Shown here one piece after another: positions 26,301-35,542 of a stretch of DNA of 64,000 bases. The notes under the pieces were generated by a model that had not been told where the DNA came from, searched no databases, and saw only the letters and a program-made list of their open reading frames with translations. Every line of letters begins with the position of its first letter. Positions within the stretch are counted from its first letter, which is position 1. Both the position numbers and the translations under genes were made by a program. This stretch comes from an uncultured Selenomonadales bacterium (lineage in GTDB: Bacteria > Bacillota > Negativicutes > Acidaminococcales > Acidaminococcaceae): the NCBI GenBank assembly GCA_900315805.1, contig ONAN01000001.1, forward strand, positions 1 through 64,000, in the 5' to 3' direction.

Positions 26301-27411
26301 CGGGCTGGGGGACGACCCCATTCCTGCCTGGAACGGCCTGACGCCGTTCGAGCGGGCCTCCCATCCCCATATGGACCGCCTGGCGGCGCGGGGGAGGACG
26401 GACGCGGTGAGCATCTGCGAAGCCGATGTCGTGCCGGGCAGCCTGACCTGCATCCTGCGGCTCCTGGGTGTCCCAAAAGAGGATTTTCCCGCCAACCGGG
26501 CGTACCTGGAACTGTTGGCCCAGGACCGCGATGTCTCGGAGTACGAGATGGTCCTGCGCTGCAACGTGATCTCCCAGGACAGCGCCGGCCGCCTCGTGTC
26601 GTTCAACGGCATGGGCCTGTCGGGGCGGGAGCTGGAAGAGATTGCCGGCCTGTTCAACCACTTTGCCCACACCATCGAGTTTCTACATCTTTCCGATTAC
26701 CGCAACCTGCTGATCATGAACCGCAAGGACGCGGTGCTGCAGGTCCAGACGGCGCCGCCCCACGAAAGCATGGGCATGCCGGTGGACGAACTGCTGGCGG
26801 AACTCAAGGATGCGTCGCTGGAAATGAAGGTCTTCACGGAGAAGGCGGACCACCTGCTGGAACGCTACAACCGCAACGGCCTCACGTACCGGCTGTATCC
26901 CTGGGGCGCGTCGTGCCGCACGGAGATTCCGTCGTTCCGGTCGCTTCACGGACTGGACGGCGCCATCGTGGCACAGACGGAGATCGTGCGGGGTATCGGC
27001 AAGGCCCTCCGGATGGAGGTGCCGCCCCTTTCGTACTGCACGGCCGATATCGACACGGATGTGCGGGAAAAACTGGCGGTCACGTGCCGCATGCTGCACC
27101 GCTATCCCTTCGTCATGACCCATTTCAACGGGACGGACGAGGCGGCGCACCGCCACGACTATGAGGGCAAGGCCCGGTTCATTTCAAGGATAGACAAGGA
27201 GTTTCTGGGACCGCTGCTGGAACATGTGACGGAACCGCTGCGGATCCTGATCTGCGGCGACCATGTCACGAGCAGCGTGACCGGCCGCCACACGCGGGGC
27301 AAAGGCCCGGTGCTGACGGCTATAGCCGGCGGGGAGGGGTCCGTACCCTCCATCCGCAATTATCACGATATCATTGAATTTTTAAGGAAGGCGGTCGATG
27401 AAAATGACTAA
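26275..27411 (+). CDS. ApgM-like (cofactor-independent phosphoglycerate mutase family) protein in the cobalamin operon
   Basis: 378 residues of the alkaline-phosphatase superfamily, closest in layout to archaeal-type phosphoglycerate mutase ApgM. LILIDGLGDDP at the N-terminus carries metal aspartates, VPGSLTCILRLLG matches the catalytic-serine PGS region (near residue 63), and THFNGTDEAAHRHDYEGK and CGDHVTSS carry the second metal site. It overlaps cobD by 26 bases and cbiP by 14, so a cobalamin role is likely. Candidate roles, both inferred, are threonine kinase (ApgM relatives have been proposed as homoserine kinases) or alpha-ribazole-phosphate phosphatase. A plain glycolytic mutase is less likely in this context. 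Confidence 0.8.
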   Translation: MRSLLILIDGLGDDPIPAWNGLTPFERASHPHMDRLAARGRTDAVSICEADVVPGSLTCILRLLGVPKEDFPANRAYLELLAQDRDVSEYEMVLRCNVISQDSAGRLVSFNGMGLSGRELEEIAGLFNHFAHTIEFLHLSDYRNLLIMNRKDAVLQVQTAPPHESMGMPVDELLAELKDASLEMKVFTEKADHLLERYNRNGLTYRLYPWGASCRTEIPSFRSLHGLDGAIVAQTEIVRGIGKALRMEVPPLSYCTADIDTDVREKLAVTCRMLHRYPFVMTHFNGTDEAAHRHDYEGKARFISRIDKEFLGPLLEHVTEPLRILICGDHVTSSVTGRHTRGKGPVLTAIAGGEGSVPSIRNYHDIIEFLRKAVDEND

Positions 27412-28936
27412 AGCGATCATGGTGCAAGGGACGATGTCCAATGCAGGGAAGAGCCTGGTCACGGCCGGTTTGTGCCGTATTTTCCATCAGGACGGGTACA
27501 AGGTGGCGCCGTTCAAATCCCAGAACATGGCGCTCAACTCGTTCATTACGGCCAAAGGCGCCGAAATGGGCCGGGCCCAGGTCGTGCAGGCCGAGGCGGC
27601 GGGCATCGAACCGGATGTGCGCATGAACCCCATCCTGCTGAAACCGACCAGCGACAGCGGGTCCCAGGTCATCGTCAACGGCAAGGCCATCGGTACCATG
27701 CCGGCGGTGGAATATTACAAATACAAGAAGAACCTCGTGCCGGACATCATGGAAGCTTTCAATTCCCTGTCCGCGGAGAACGATGTCATCGTCATCGAAG
27801 GCGCCGGCAGCCCGGCGGAAATCAACCTGAAGGACCAGGATATCGTCAACATGGGCATGGCCCGCATGGCCAAGGCGCCGGTCCTGCTCGTGGCCGATAT
27901 CGACCGCGGCGGCGTGTTCGCCTCCATTTACGGCACGCTCATGCTGCTGGAGCCGGAAGAGCGGGCCATGGTGAAGGGCGTCATCATCAACAAGTTCCGC
28001 GGCGACGTGAAGATCCTCAAGCCGGGCCTGGACATGCTCGAAGCGAAGACGGGCATTCCCGTCATCGGCGTGCTGCCCATGCTGCATGTGGACATCGAGG
28101 ACGAGGACAGCCTGTCGGACCGCCTGACCCAGGAAAAGGACAAGAATGCCCTCATCGACATCGCCGTCATCCAGGTGCCCCGCATGTCGAACTATACGGA
28201 TTTCAACGCCCTCGAACTCATTGACGGCGTGTCCGTCCGCTACGTCCGCTCCGTCGAAGAGCTGGGCGAACCGGATATGATCGTGCTGCCGGGCACGAAG
28301 AACACCATCGACGATTTGAAATGGATGCGCCAGAACGGCCTGGAAGCGTCCATCATCCACAAGGCCAGCAACGGGACGGTCCTGTTCGGCATCTGCGGCG
28401 GGTACCAGATGCTGGGCCGGAGCCTGGCGGACCCCTTCGGCTTCGATTCGGGCCACAAGGGCAGCGTCACGGCGGGCATGGGCCTGCTGGACACGACGAC
28501 GGAATTCATTGAAAACAAGCGCACCATCCAGATGAAGGGGCGTTTCAACGAAGTGAAGGGCATCTTCCACGGCCTCACGGGCAAGGAATTCTACGGCTAC
28601 GAGATCCACAGCGGCGTGACCCACCTGGATCCGGCCAAGGCCCTGACGACGGCGGAACCGGTCAACGAAAAGGGCGAAGCCTTCCCCGAAGGCAGCCAGA
28701 ACGTGCACGACGAAGTCAACATTTACGGCACGTACATGCACGGCATCTTTGACGCCGAAGGCGTGGCGGCCACGGTCGTCGAAGCCCTGCTGGCGAAGAA
28801 GGGCCTGTCGCTGGACGATGTCAAGGTCATCGACTACAAGGCGTACAAGGAACACCAGTACGACATCCTGGCCCAGAGCCTCCGGGAAAACCTGGATATG
28901 AAGAAGATCAACGAAATCCTGCAGGCAGGTCTGTGA
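27398..28936 (+). CDS. cbiP: Adenosylcobyric acid synthase CbiP
   Basis: 512 residues. It amidates the b, d, e and g side chains of adenosylcobyrinate a,c-diamide. Visible: VQGTMSNAGKSLVTAGLCRIF (P-loop domain), PFKSQNMALNS, VADIDRGGVFAS, and the amidotransferase nucleophile in GICGGYQMLG (near residue 330). Start ATG 27398 follows AAGGAAGG; an in-frame ATG at 27404 is an alternative. It overlaps the ApgM-like gene by 14 bases. Confidence 0.95.
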   Translation: MKMTKAIMVQGTMSNAGKSLVTAGLCRIFHQDGYKVAPFKSQNMALNSFITAKGAEMGRAQVVQAEAAGIEPDVRMNPILLKPTSDSGSQVIVNGKAIGTMPAVEYYKYKKNLVPDIMEAFNSLSAENDVIVIEGAGSPAEINLKDQDIVNMGMARMAKAPVLLVADIDRGGVFASIYGTLMLLEPEERAMVKGVIINKFRGDVKILKPGLDMLEAKTGIPVIGVLPMLHVDIEDEDSLSDRLTQEKDKNALIDIAVIQVPRMSNYTDFNALELIDGVSVRYVRSVEELGEPDMIVLPGTKNTIDDLKWMRQNGLEASIIHKASNGTVLFGICGGYQMLGRSLADPFGFDSGHKGSVTAGMGLLDTTTEFIENKRTIQMKGRFNEVKGIFHGLTGKEFYGYEIHSGVTHLDPAKALTTAEPVNEKGEAFPEGSQNVHDEVNIYGTYMHGIFDAEGVAATVVEALLAKKGLSLDDVKVIDYKAYKEHQYDILAQSLRENLDMKKINEILQAGL

Positions 28937-28957
28937 CTGCCGGAAAGGGAGAACAAG

Positions 28958-29506
28958 ATGACGGAAGCGGAAATGAAGGAAAAACTGGGCCTCGTCCACA
29001 TCTATACCGGGGACGGGAAGGGCAAGACGACGGCGGCCATGGGACTGATCCTGCGGGCCAGCGGCCGGGGACTGCACGTGATTCTGCTGCAGTTCATGAA
29101 GGGCCGCGGCACAGGGGAACTGAACACGCTGCGGCTGCTGCCGGGCGTGCAGGTCTTCCGGGCCAAGGAGATGACGAAGTTCTCCTTCCAGATGACCGAC
29201 GCCGAAAAGGCGGACGTCCGCGCCCGTCATAACGCGCTCCTGCAGGACGTGATTGCAAAATGCCGCGCCGAAGGGACGGACCTGCTGGTTCTGGACGAAG
29301 CGCTCGGCGCCGTCGGCACGCACCTGCTGGACGAAGCACCGCTGCTCCAATTCCTGGACACGAAACCGGCCCACCTGGAAGTGGTCCTGACGGGACGCAA
29401 CCCGTCGCAGGCCCTGCTGGAGCGGGCGGATTACGTGACGGAAATGGTGAAACGCAAACATCCTTTTGACAAAGGCATTCCCGCCCGGGACGGCATTGAA
29501 AAATAA
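28958..29506 (+). CDS. cobA: Cob(I)yrinic acid a,c-diamide adenosyltransferase, CobA/BtuR type
   Basis: 182 residues. The N-terminal P-loop GDGKGKTTAAMG (near residue 20), LLQFMKGRGTGE, and LLVLDEALGAVG (near 110) are the CobA/CobO/BtuR signatures. It attaches the adenosyl group from ATP to the Co(I) corrinoid. This is one of two unrelated adenosyltransferases in the window; the other is PduO type at 61308. It is within the operon, 22 bases after cbiP. Confidence 0.95.
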   Translation: MTEAEMKEKLGLVHIYTGDGKGKTTAAMGLILRASGRGLHVILLQFMKGRGTGELNTLRLLPGVQVFRAKEMTKFSFQMTDAEKADVRARHNALLQDVIAKCRAEGTDLLVLDEALGAVGTHLLDEAPLLQFLDTKPAHLEVVLTGRNPSQALLERADYVTEMVKRKHPFDKGIPARDGIEK

Positions 29507-29565
29507 GACGACCGGCGCCGCAGGCAGTCTGCGGAACCGGTCCCACGGAAGAAAGAGGTAACGAC

Positions 29566-30219
29566 ATGAATCTGGAAAACGTACTTCCCATGGATATCGA
29601 GAAAAGAAGTTTTGAAATCATCACGGAAGAGCTGGGCCAGCTGAAGCTGGATCCGGAAAAGGAGAGCATCATCAAGCGCGTCATCCACACTTCCGCCGAT
29701 TTTGATTATGCCCGCAACCTGCGCTTCAGCGACCACGTCGTCGAAGATACGCTCGCCGTCCTGAAAAAGGGCGGATTCACCATTGTGACGGACACGAAGA
29801 TGGCCAACGTGGGCATCAACAAGACGGCCCTGGCCAAATTGGGCGGTACGGCGGTCTGCTTCATGTCCGACCCCGATGTGGCCGCCCGTGCCAAGGAAGC
29901 GCACAGCACCCGCGCGGCAGCCTGCATGGAAAAGGCCTGCACCCTCGAAGGACCGGTCATCATCGCCGTGGGCAATGCGCCGACGGCCCTCGTCCGCCTC
30001 GATGAACTGATCCGCGAAGGCAAGATCAAACCGGCCCTGGTCATCGGCGTGCCGGTGGGCTTCGTCAACGTGGTCCAGTCCAAGGAGATCATCATGCAGA
30101 GCGGCGTGCCGTACATCGTCGCCGTGGGCCGCAAAGGCGGCAGCAACGTGGCCGCGTCCATCTGCAACGCCCTCATGTACAAACTGACGGCGACAAAGGA
30201 ACAGACGAACAGGAAATGA
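29566..30219 (+). CDS. cbiC: Cobalt-precorrin-8 methylmutase CbiC
   Basis: 217 residues. It moves the C-11 methyl to C-12 to give cobyrinic acid. VIHTSADFDYARNLRFS (with the catalytic histidine), TDTKMANVGIN, and GNAPTALVRL with GVPVGFVNVVQSK are the CbiC/CobH hallmarks. It is the last gene of the operon; a terminator follows 28 bases later. Confidence 0.96.
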   Translation: MNLENVLPMDIEKRSFEIITEELGQLKLDPEKESIIKRVIHTSADFDYARNLRFSDHVVEDTLAVLKKGGFTIVTDTKMANVGINKTALAKLGGTAVCFMSDPDVAARAKEAHSTRAAACMEKACTLEGPVIIAVGNAPTALVRLDELIREGKIKPALVIGVPVGFVNVVQSKEIIMQSGVPYIVAVGRKGGSNVAASICNALMYKLTATKEQTNRK

Positions 30220-30247
30220 TTCCGTCCCGGCCGGACCGGGGCGCGCA

Positions 30248-30275
30248 AAGGGGAACCGGAAGGTTCCTCTTTTTT
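30248..30275 (+). terminator. Terminator of the cobalamin operon
   Basis: AAGGGGAACC (30248-30257) pairs with GGTTCCTCTT (30262-30271) around a GGAA loop, with one G-T pair, then a T-run. Confidence 0.9.
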
Positions 30276-30299
30276 ATTTCTTTTTCCGGCCTGCTGTTA

Positions 30300-30305
30300 T
30301 ATAAT
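30300..30305 (+). promoter_or_regulatory. -10 box of a probable promoter for the TerB/BrxD/helicase operon
   Basis: TATAAT lies between the cobalamin terminator and the TerB-domain gene. The -35 region (TTTCTT at 30277-30282, 17-base spacer) is poor, so expression may be weak or need an activator. Confidence 0.45.
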
Positions 30306-30392
30306 GAAAACGAAAGCATGTTTGTTTTACGGCCGGGTACGATGTCCCGGCCTGCAAGGTCCGCAAAAGAGACGAAGGGCAGGTGACGGTTC

Positions 30393-31934
30393 ATGGGCGG
30401 GTACAGGGACGGGGAAGACCTGTTCGCCATCCTGCGCAAGGAGTATGAACCGGAACCCATCCGCCGGCGGCGGCCCCGCGCGGCGCTGCCGGAACCTTTG
30501 CAGCGCCTGCGGGAACTGGAAGCGTCCCCGGCGGCCTACGAATCGCGGTCGAAACTGTTCTATGAACAGGCCCGCCTGGCGGCGCAATACGAAGACGATG
30601 CGGCTTTTAAAGGGGCGTGCCATTATTTCGCCCCCACGTACGAGGATCTGTCGGACGAGGAACTGCGGGGGTACTTCGGCTGGCGGACGAGGCTGCGCCG
30701 GGGCCGCTGGGAAACGGCGCCGGACGCCTTCATCTTCCTCTATGTGTTCGAACTGATCAACGGCATCGGCACGGCGTCGCCGGAAGATGGATACGCGAAA
30801 CTGGAAGCCGTGGCGGCCCACTACGGGCCGGAAGATTCCGATTTGCAGCGCAGCCTGCGCGCCTGGATGCGCGATTACCGGATTTACTACGACCTGCCTC
30901 CGGCCGGCGCGGGACAGGATGCCTTGCCGGAAGGTGAAGATGAGACAGCGTCCGATCCCTCTTTCCAAGTGCTGCTCCAGGGCGGGGAAGCGGCCGACGG
31001 GAATCTGTTTGACGCGTTGAACCGGTTTTCCTCGTACCGCCTCGACAATTCCCGCCTCTACAAAGCCGACCCGGCCTTCTGCACGGCCCTGGTGGCGGAA
31101 TTCTACCGCCAGCTGCAGGCATCGTACCAGACGTTATGCCCCGGCCGGAACCTGCTGGAAGATTATGTTCTCGAAAAAGACAGCGAACCGGTGCGGCTGT
31201 TCCGCAACAGCCGGTTCTGGTTCCGGCCGGACGACCGTTCCTTCACGGTCCGCCTGGGGCCGTATGACCGGTACGAGGACGACCACGGGCAGTGGTCGCG
31301 CATCCGTTACCTGTTTTCGCCGATGCGGCAGCGGCGCCTGGGCGACCTGCTCAAGTCCGTCGATGCCATGGCGCGCCGTCTGCGGAAACTGCCGGCCATC
31401 CGGCAGCCCCTGGATGAGGCGTGGCTGGCACCGCTGTTTCGGCAGACGCTGGCGGCCCTGTCCCGCAAGGAGACGGAAGCGCGGCGCCGCAGCGTCCGCA
31501 TTGATTTTTCGCGCCTGTCCGGCATCCGCAGCGATGCGGCCGTCACAGGGGAGAAACTGATGACGGAAGAGGAGCGGTGGAACGGGCCGGAGGCAGCGGC
31601 AGAACCGGCGGCAATACCGGAACCGGAGCGGCCCGGTGAAGCGGAACCGGCCCCGGACGAAGCGGAGCCTGCCCCGGGCGAAGCGGCTGCCGAAGTATCA
31701 GCGGCGGAGCTGCCGGCCGGCCTGACGCCGGACGAGTACCGCCTCGTGCAGTGCCTCCTGTACGGCCGGGACTGGCACTGGGCGGAAGCGGGCGGCCGCA
31801 TGGTGTCCCTCCTGGTGGACGCCGTCAATGAGAAACTGTATGACGAAATCGGGGACGCGGTCCTGACGGAAGGGGACGGACCGGAACTGGTGCCCGACTA
31901 TATAGACGATTTGAAAGGATTCATTAAGCCATGA
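30393..31934 (+). CDS. TerB_N/TerB_C domain protein
   Basis: 513 residues. Residues about 40-170 match the TerB_N domain: FAPTYEDLSDEELRGYFGW, RTRLRRGRWE, FIFLYVFELINGIG and WMRDYRIYYDLP are its conserved blocks. Residues about 440-513 look like TerB_C (LLYGRDWHWAEAG, VDAVNEKLYDEIGD, then YIDDLKGF). Between them lies a charged middle region and a Pro/Glu/Ala-rich linker at about 395-440. No signal peptide or enzyme motif is visible. The stop overlaps the next gene's ATG (ATGA), so it is co-translated with a BrxD-like ATPase. TerB-type domains recur in tellurite-resistance and stress or phage-defence gene sets; its own role is unknown. Confidence 0.82.
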   Translation: MGGYRDGEDLFAILRKEYEPEPIRRRRPRAALPEPLQRLRELEASPAAYESRSKLFYEQARLAAQYEDDAAFKGACHYFAPTYEDLSDEELRGYFGWRTRLRRGRWETAPDAFIFLYVFELINGIGTASPEDGYAKLEAVAAHYGPEDSDLQRSLRAWMRDYRIYYDLPPAGAGQDALPEGEDETASDPSFQVLLQGGEAADGNLFDALNRFSSYRLDNSRLYKADPAFCTALVAEFYRQLQASYQTLCPGRNLLEDYVLEKDSEPVRLFRNSRFWFRPDDRSFTVRLGPYDRYEDDHGQWSRIRYLFSPMRQRRLGDLLKSVDAMARRLRKLPAIRQPLDEAWLAPLFRQTLAALSRKETEARRRSVRIDFSRLSGIRSDAAVTGEKLMTEEERWNGPEAAAEPAAIPEPERPGEAEPAPDEAEPAPGEAAAEVSAAELPAGLTPDEYRLVQCLLYGRDWHWAEAGGRMVSLLVDAVNEKLYDEIGDAVLTEGDGPELVPDYIDDLKGFIKP

Positions 31935-33244
31935 AGATACCGAAACGCATCGCGCGGACCGTCATCGGCTCCCTGAAAGGGGGCGTCGTGCCCCGCATCG
32001 GCCTGCCTTACATCACGGTGGGACGCAAACGGGAGATTGATGCCTTGCTGCACGATGTGGAGATCATTGCCGACGGGGGCGCCTCGTTCCGTTTCATTGT
32101 AGGGCGCTATGGCAGCGGCAAGAGTTTCCTGCTGCAGACCATCCGCAATTACGTGCTGGAACGGAATTTCGTCGTCGTCGACGCGGACCTGTCGCCGGAA
32201 CGGCGGCTGCAGGGCACCCACGGACAGGGCCTGGCCACGTACCGCGAACTGGTGCAGAACATGTCGACGAAGACCAAGCCCGAAGGCGGGGCCCTGACGC
32301 TCATCCTGGACCGCTGGATCGCCAAGATCCAGCACGATGTGATGGCCGAAAAGGGGCTCGGCGTCCTGGACGCCGGCCTGGAACCGCTGGTGGAGCAGAA
32401 GATTTCCGATGTCATCTACCATTTGAACGAAATGGTCCACGGCTTCGACTTTGCGCGGCTCCTGTCCCTGTATTACCAGGCGTACCGCAACCAGGACGCG
32501 GACCTGAAGGCCCGCGTGGCCAAATGGTTCCGCGGCGAGTACCACACGAAGACGGAGGCCCGGCAGGACCTGGGTGTGAACGTCATCATCAGCGACGACG
32601 ACTGGTACGAGTACCTGAAACTGTTCGCCAGTTTCCTGAACCAGGCGGGCTACAACGGGCTCTTCATCCTGATCGACGAGCTCGTCAACATCTATAAGAT
32701 TCCCAACGCCATCACGCGGCAATACAACTACGAGAAGATCCTGACCATGTTCAACGACACCCTGCAGGGCAAGGCCCACCACCTGGGCATCGTCATGGGC
32801 GGCACGCCGCAGTGCATCGAAGACCCGCGGCGCGGCGTCTACAGCTACGAGGCCCTGCGGTCGCGCCTGGCTTCCGGCCATTTCAGCGACGGGTACAAGG
32901 ACCTGCTGGCGCCGGTCATCTACCTGCAGCCCCTGACGCCGGAAGAGATGCTGGTCCTGACGGAAAAGCTGCGGGACATCCACAGCGAACTGTACGGTTA
33001 CGCGAGCACCGTGACGGACGACGACCTGGCGGCATTCATCCGCATCGAGTTCGCCCGCGTCGGTGCCGATTCCCATATCACGCCGCGCGAAATCATCCGC
33101 GACTTCATCGAGCTGCTGGACCTGGTCTACCAGAATCCGGACAAGACCATGGGGGAATTCATGCAGTCCGATTCCTTCACCTACGCCCAAAACGAGGTGG
33201 AAGAAGAGAAGGTGGACAAGGAATTCGCGGAGTTCACGCTGTAA
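31931..33244 (+). CDS. BrxC/BrxD-family P-loop ATPase (DUF2791)
   Basis: 437 residues. The N-terminal ATPase shows Walker A GRYGSGKS (near residue 58-65) and Walker B GLFILIDELVNIYK (near 240-250), with the conserved VGRKREI lead-in and the MGGTPQCIEDPRRGVYSYEALRSRL block typical of the BrxC/BrxD family formerly called DUF2791. In type 2 BREX phage defence a BrxD protein of this size is encoded next to a BrxHI helicase, exactly as here. No BREX methylase (PglX), PglZ or PglW is present in the window. ATGA overlap with the TerB gene; 15 bases before the helicase. Confidence 0.8.
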   Translation: MKIPKRIARTVIGSLKGGVVPRIGLPYITVGRKREIDALLHDVEIIADGGASFRFIVGRYGSGKSFLLQTIRNYVLERNFVVVDADLSPERRLQGTHGQGLATYRELVQNMSTKTKPEGGALTLILDRWIAKIQHDVMAEKGLGVLDAGLEPLVEQKISDVIYHLNEMVHGFDFARLLSLYYQAYRNQDADLKARVAKWFRGEYHTKTEARQDLGVNVIISDDDWYEYLKLFASFLNQAGYNGLFILIDELVNIYKIPNAITRQYNYEKILTMFNDTLQGKAHHLGIVMGGTPQCIEDPRRGVYSYEALRSRLASGHFSDGYKDLLAPVIYLQPLTPEEMLVLTEKLRDIHSELYGYASTVTDDDLAAFIRIEFARVGADSHITPREIIRDFIELLDLVYQNPDKTMGEFMQSDSFTYAQNEVEEEKVDKEFAEFTL

Positions 33245-33259
33245 GGCGAAACGAGGTTC

Positions 33260-35542
33260 ATGATGGCCATTTTTGATGAATTTGCGCCCTTCGTACAGGA
33301 CTTCATCTACCGCCACCGCTGGGAGGACCTGCGTCCGATCCAGGTGGCGGCAGGCGATGTGATCCTGCACACGGACGAAAACCTGCTGCTGACGGCGTCG
33401 ACGGCTTCGGGCAAGACGGAGGCCGCCTTTTTCCCGATCCTGAGCCAGTTTTCCCAGGATCCGCCGCAGTCGGTGGGCTGCCTCTATATAGGCCCCCTGA
33501 AGGCCCTCATCAACGACCAGTTCCTGCGTCTGCAGGAGCTGTGCGACGAAGGCGGCATCCCGGTGTGGCACTGGCACGGCGACGTGTCGCAGTCCCACAA
33601 GGCGAAACTGATGCGCCATCCTTCGGGAATCCTGCAGATTACGCCGGAATCGCTGGAAGCCATGCTGCTGCACAAGCACATGGCCATTCCGAAACTGTTC
33701 GGCGACCTGCGCTACATAGTCATCGACGAGGTCCATTCCCTGCTGCGGGGCGACCGGGGCGGCCAGACCCTGTGCCTCATCGAACGGCTGGGGCGCCTGG
33801 CCGGGGTCAACCCGCGCCGCATCGGCCTGTCGGCGACCATGGGGGACCCGGAAAAGACGGGTGCTTTCCTGTCCCTGGGCACGGGGCGCAGGACCCTCAT
33901 CCCGCAGGTGAAGGCACCGGGCGTGAAATGGCGCCTTTCCCTGGAACATTTCTATGTGAAGGACACCCAAGCGGGGGACGGCCGCACGGATATCGAGGCC
34001 AGCCCCGTGCTGGACGCGAAGACGGATTCCGCCCCGCTGCAGGCGGATCCGGGCCTGGGTTACATTTTTGAACATACGCGCGGCAAAAAATGCCTCGTCT
34101 TCGTCAATTCCCGGGAAGAGTGCGAAGGCGTGACGACGACGCTGCGCCAGTATTGCGAACTGCGGCACGAGCCGGACCGCTTTTTGATCCACCACGGCAA
34201 CCTGTCCGCGTCGTACCGGGAAAGCGCGGAAGAACTCATGAAGGACGAGGCCCACAACCTGACCGTCGTGACGACGGCCACGCTGGAGCTGGGCATCGAC
34301 ATCGGCCGCCTCGAGCGGGCCTTCCAGATCGACGCACCCTGGATGGTGTCGTCCTTCCTGCAGCGCCTCGGCCGGACGGGACGGCGCGACCTGCCGCCGG
34401 AAATGTGGTTCGTCATCCGCGAGGACGAGCCGGAAATCCGGGCCATGCTGCCGGCGACCATTCCCTGGAAACTGCTCCAGGCCATCGCCCTGGTCCAGCT
34501 CTATCTGGAGGAGCGCTGGGTGGAGCCGCCGCGCCTGGACCGGCTGCCTTACAGCCTGCTGTACCACCAGACCATGAGCATCCTCGCCTCGTGCGGCGAA
34601 ATGTCGCCCCAGGCCCTGGCGGAACGGGTCCTGTCCCTGCACTATTTCCACCGCGTCACGCAGGACGATTACCGCGTCCTGCTGCGTCACCTGCTGCAGC
34701 AGGACCATATCCAGCAGACGGAGCGGGGCGGCCTCATCGTGGGGCTGGCCGGCGAACGGATCATCAACTCCTTCAAGTTTTACGGCGTGTTCCAGGAAAG
34801 CGAGGAATACACGGTACGCAACGAATCCCAGGAACTGGGGACCGTCGTGGCACCCCCGCCGCCGGGTGAGAAAATCGCCCTGGCCGGCCACGTGTGGCGC
34901 GTCCTCGAGGTGGACCGCAAACGCCACCTGATTTACTGCGAACTGGTCAAGGGCAAGGTGCCGGCCTATTTCGGCGAATGCCCGGGCGACCTCCACACCC
35001 GCGTCCTGGAACGCATGCGCCAGGTCCTGAAGGAAGACCGGTCCTACCCGTATCTGATGAAGAACGCCGTCGCGCGCCTGCAGCAGGCCCGCTATACGGC
35101 GCGGCAGTCCGGGGCGGCGGACGATGTCCTGATCTTCCTGGGCGGCAAAATGTGGTGCCTCCTGCCGTGGCTCGGCACCTACGGCTTCCTGGCCATGGAG
35201 CGCTTCCTGAACCTGAAGTGCGCCGACCGCCTGGGCCTGAAGAATCTCGATCCTTTCCGGCCGTTCTTTATGCAGTTCACCATGGAGGCCGACGCAGAAA
35301 CCTTCTTCCGCGTCCTGGCCGAAGAAGGGGAGAAGCTCACGGATCCCATGGACCTGGTCTATCCGAACGAAGTGCCGGTGTTCAACAAATACGACGAATA
35401 CGTACCGCCCGAACTGGTACGCAAAGGCTTCGCCTATGGCGTCCTGAATATGGAAGAAGTCAAACAGAGGGTGCGCGCGTGGGCAGCAGCGTATCTCCCG
35501 GAAAATAAGCAAGGGGGCAATGCAAAGGAGGGATTGTCATGA
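33260..35542 (+). CDS. Lhr-like superfamily 2 DEVH helicase (BrxHI-like)
   Basis: 760 residues. Motif I ASTASGKTEAAFF (near residue 46), GPLKALINDQ (Ia), TPESLEAML, VIDEVHSLL (motif II, near 153), LSATMGDP (III), TTATLELGIDIG (V) and QRLGRTGRR (VI, near 372) are all intact, so it should be an ATP-driven nucleic-acid helicase. About 350 residues follow the core, as in Lhr and BrxHI proteins. It is the third gene of the cassette and its stop overlaps the start of an exported protein (ATGA). Confidence 0.88.
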   Translation: MMAIFDEFAPFVQDFIYRHRWEDLRPIQVAAGDVILHTDENLLLTASTASGKTEAAFFPILSQFSQDPPQSVGCLYIGPLKALINDQFLRLQELCDEGGIPVWHWHGDVSQSHKAKLMRHPSGILQITPESLEAMLLHKHMAIPKLFGDLRYIVIDEVHSLLRGDRGGQTLCLIERLGRLAGVNPRRIGLSATMGDPEKTGAFLSLGTGRRTLIPQVKAPGVKWRLSLEHFYVKDTQAGDGRTDIEASPVLDAKTDSAPLQADPGLGYIFEHTRGKKCLVFVNSREECEGVTTTLRQYCELRHEPDRFLIHHGNLSASYRESAEELMKDEAHNLTVVTTATLELGIDIGRLERAFQIDAPWMVSSFLQRLGRTGRRDLPPEMWFVIREDEPEIRAMLPATIPWKLLQAIALVQLYLEERWVEPPRLDRLPYSLLYHQTMSILASCGEMSPQALAERVLSLHYFHRVTQDDYRVLLRHLLQQDHIQQTERGGLIVGLAGERIINSFKFYGVFQESEEYTVRNESQELGTVVAPPPPGEKIALAGHVWRVLEVDRKRHLIYCELVKGKVPAYFGECPGDLHTRVLERMRQVLKEDRSYPYLMKNAVARLQQARYTARQSGAADDVLIFLGGKMWCLLPWLGTYGFLAMERFLNLKCADRLGLKNLDPFRPFFMQFTMEADAETFFRVLAEEGEKLTDPMDLVYPNEVPVFNKYDEYVPPELVRKGFAYGVLNMEEVKQRVRAWAAAYLPENKQGGNAKEGLS

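Noticed and set aside
31898-35512. 1204-codon open frame on the minus strand opposite the BrxD/helicase genes, and similar frames at 1518-3761, 21524-24202, 27371-29461 and 49355-52786
   Set aside because: These are GC-bias shadows of well-supported plus-strand genes; their translations are His/Asp/Arg-rich with no family motifs or ribosome sites.
30393-35542. Complete type 2 BREX system
   Set aside because: Only BrxD-like and BrxHI-like parts are present; PglX, PglZ, PglW and PglY are absent from the window.
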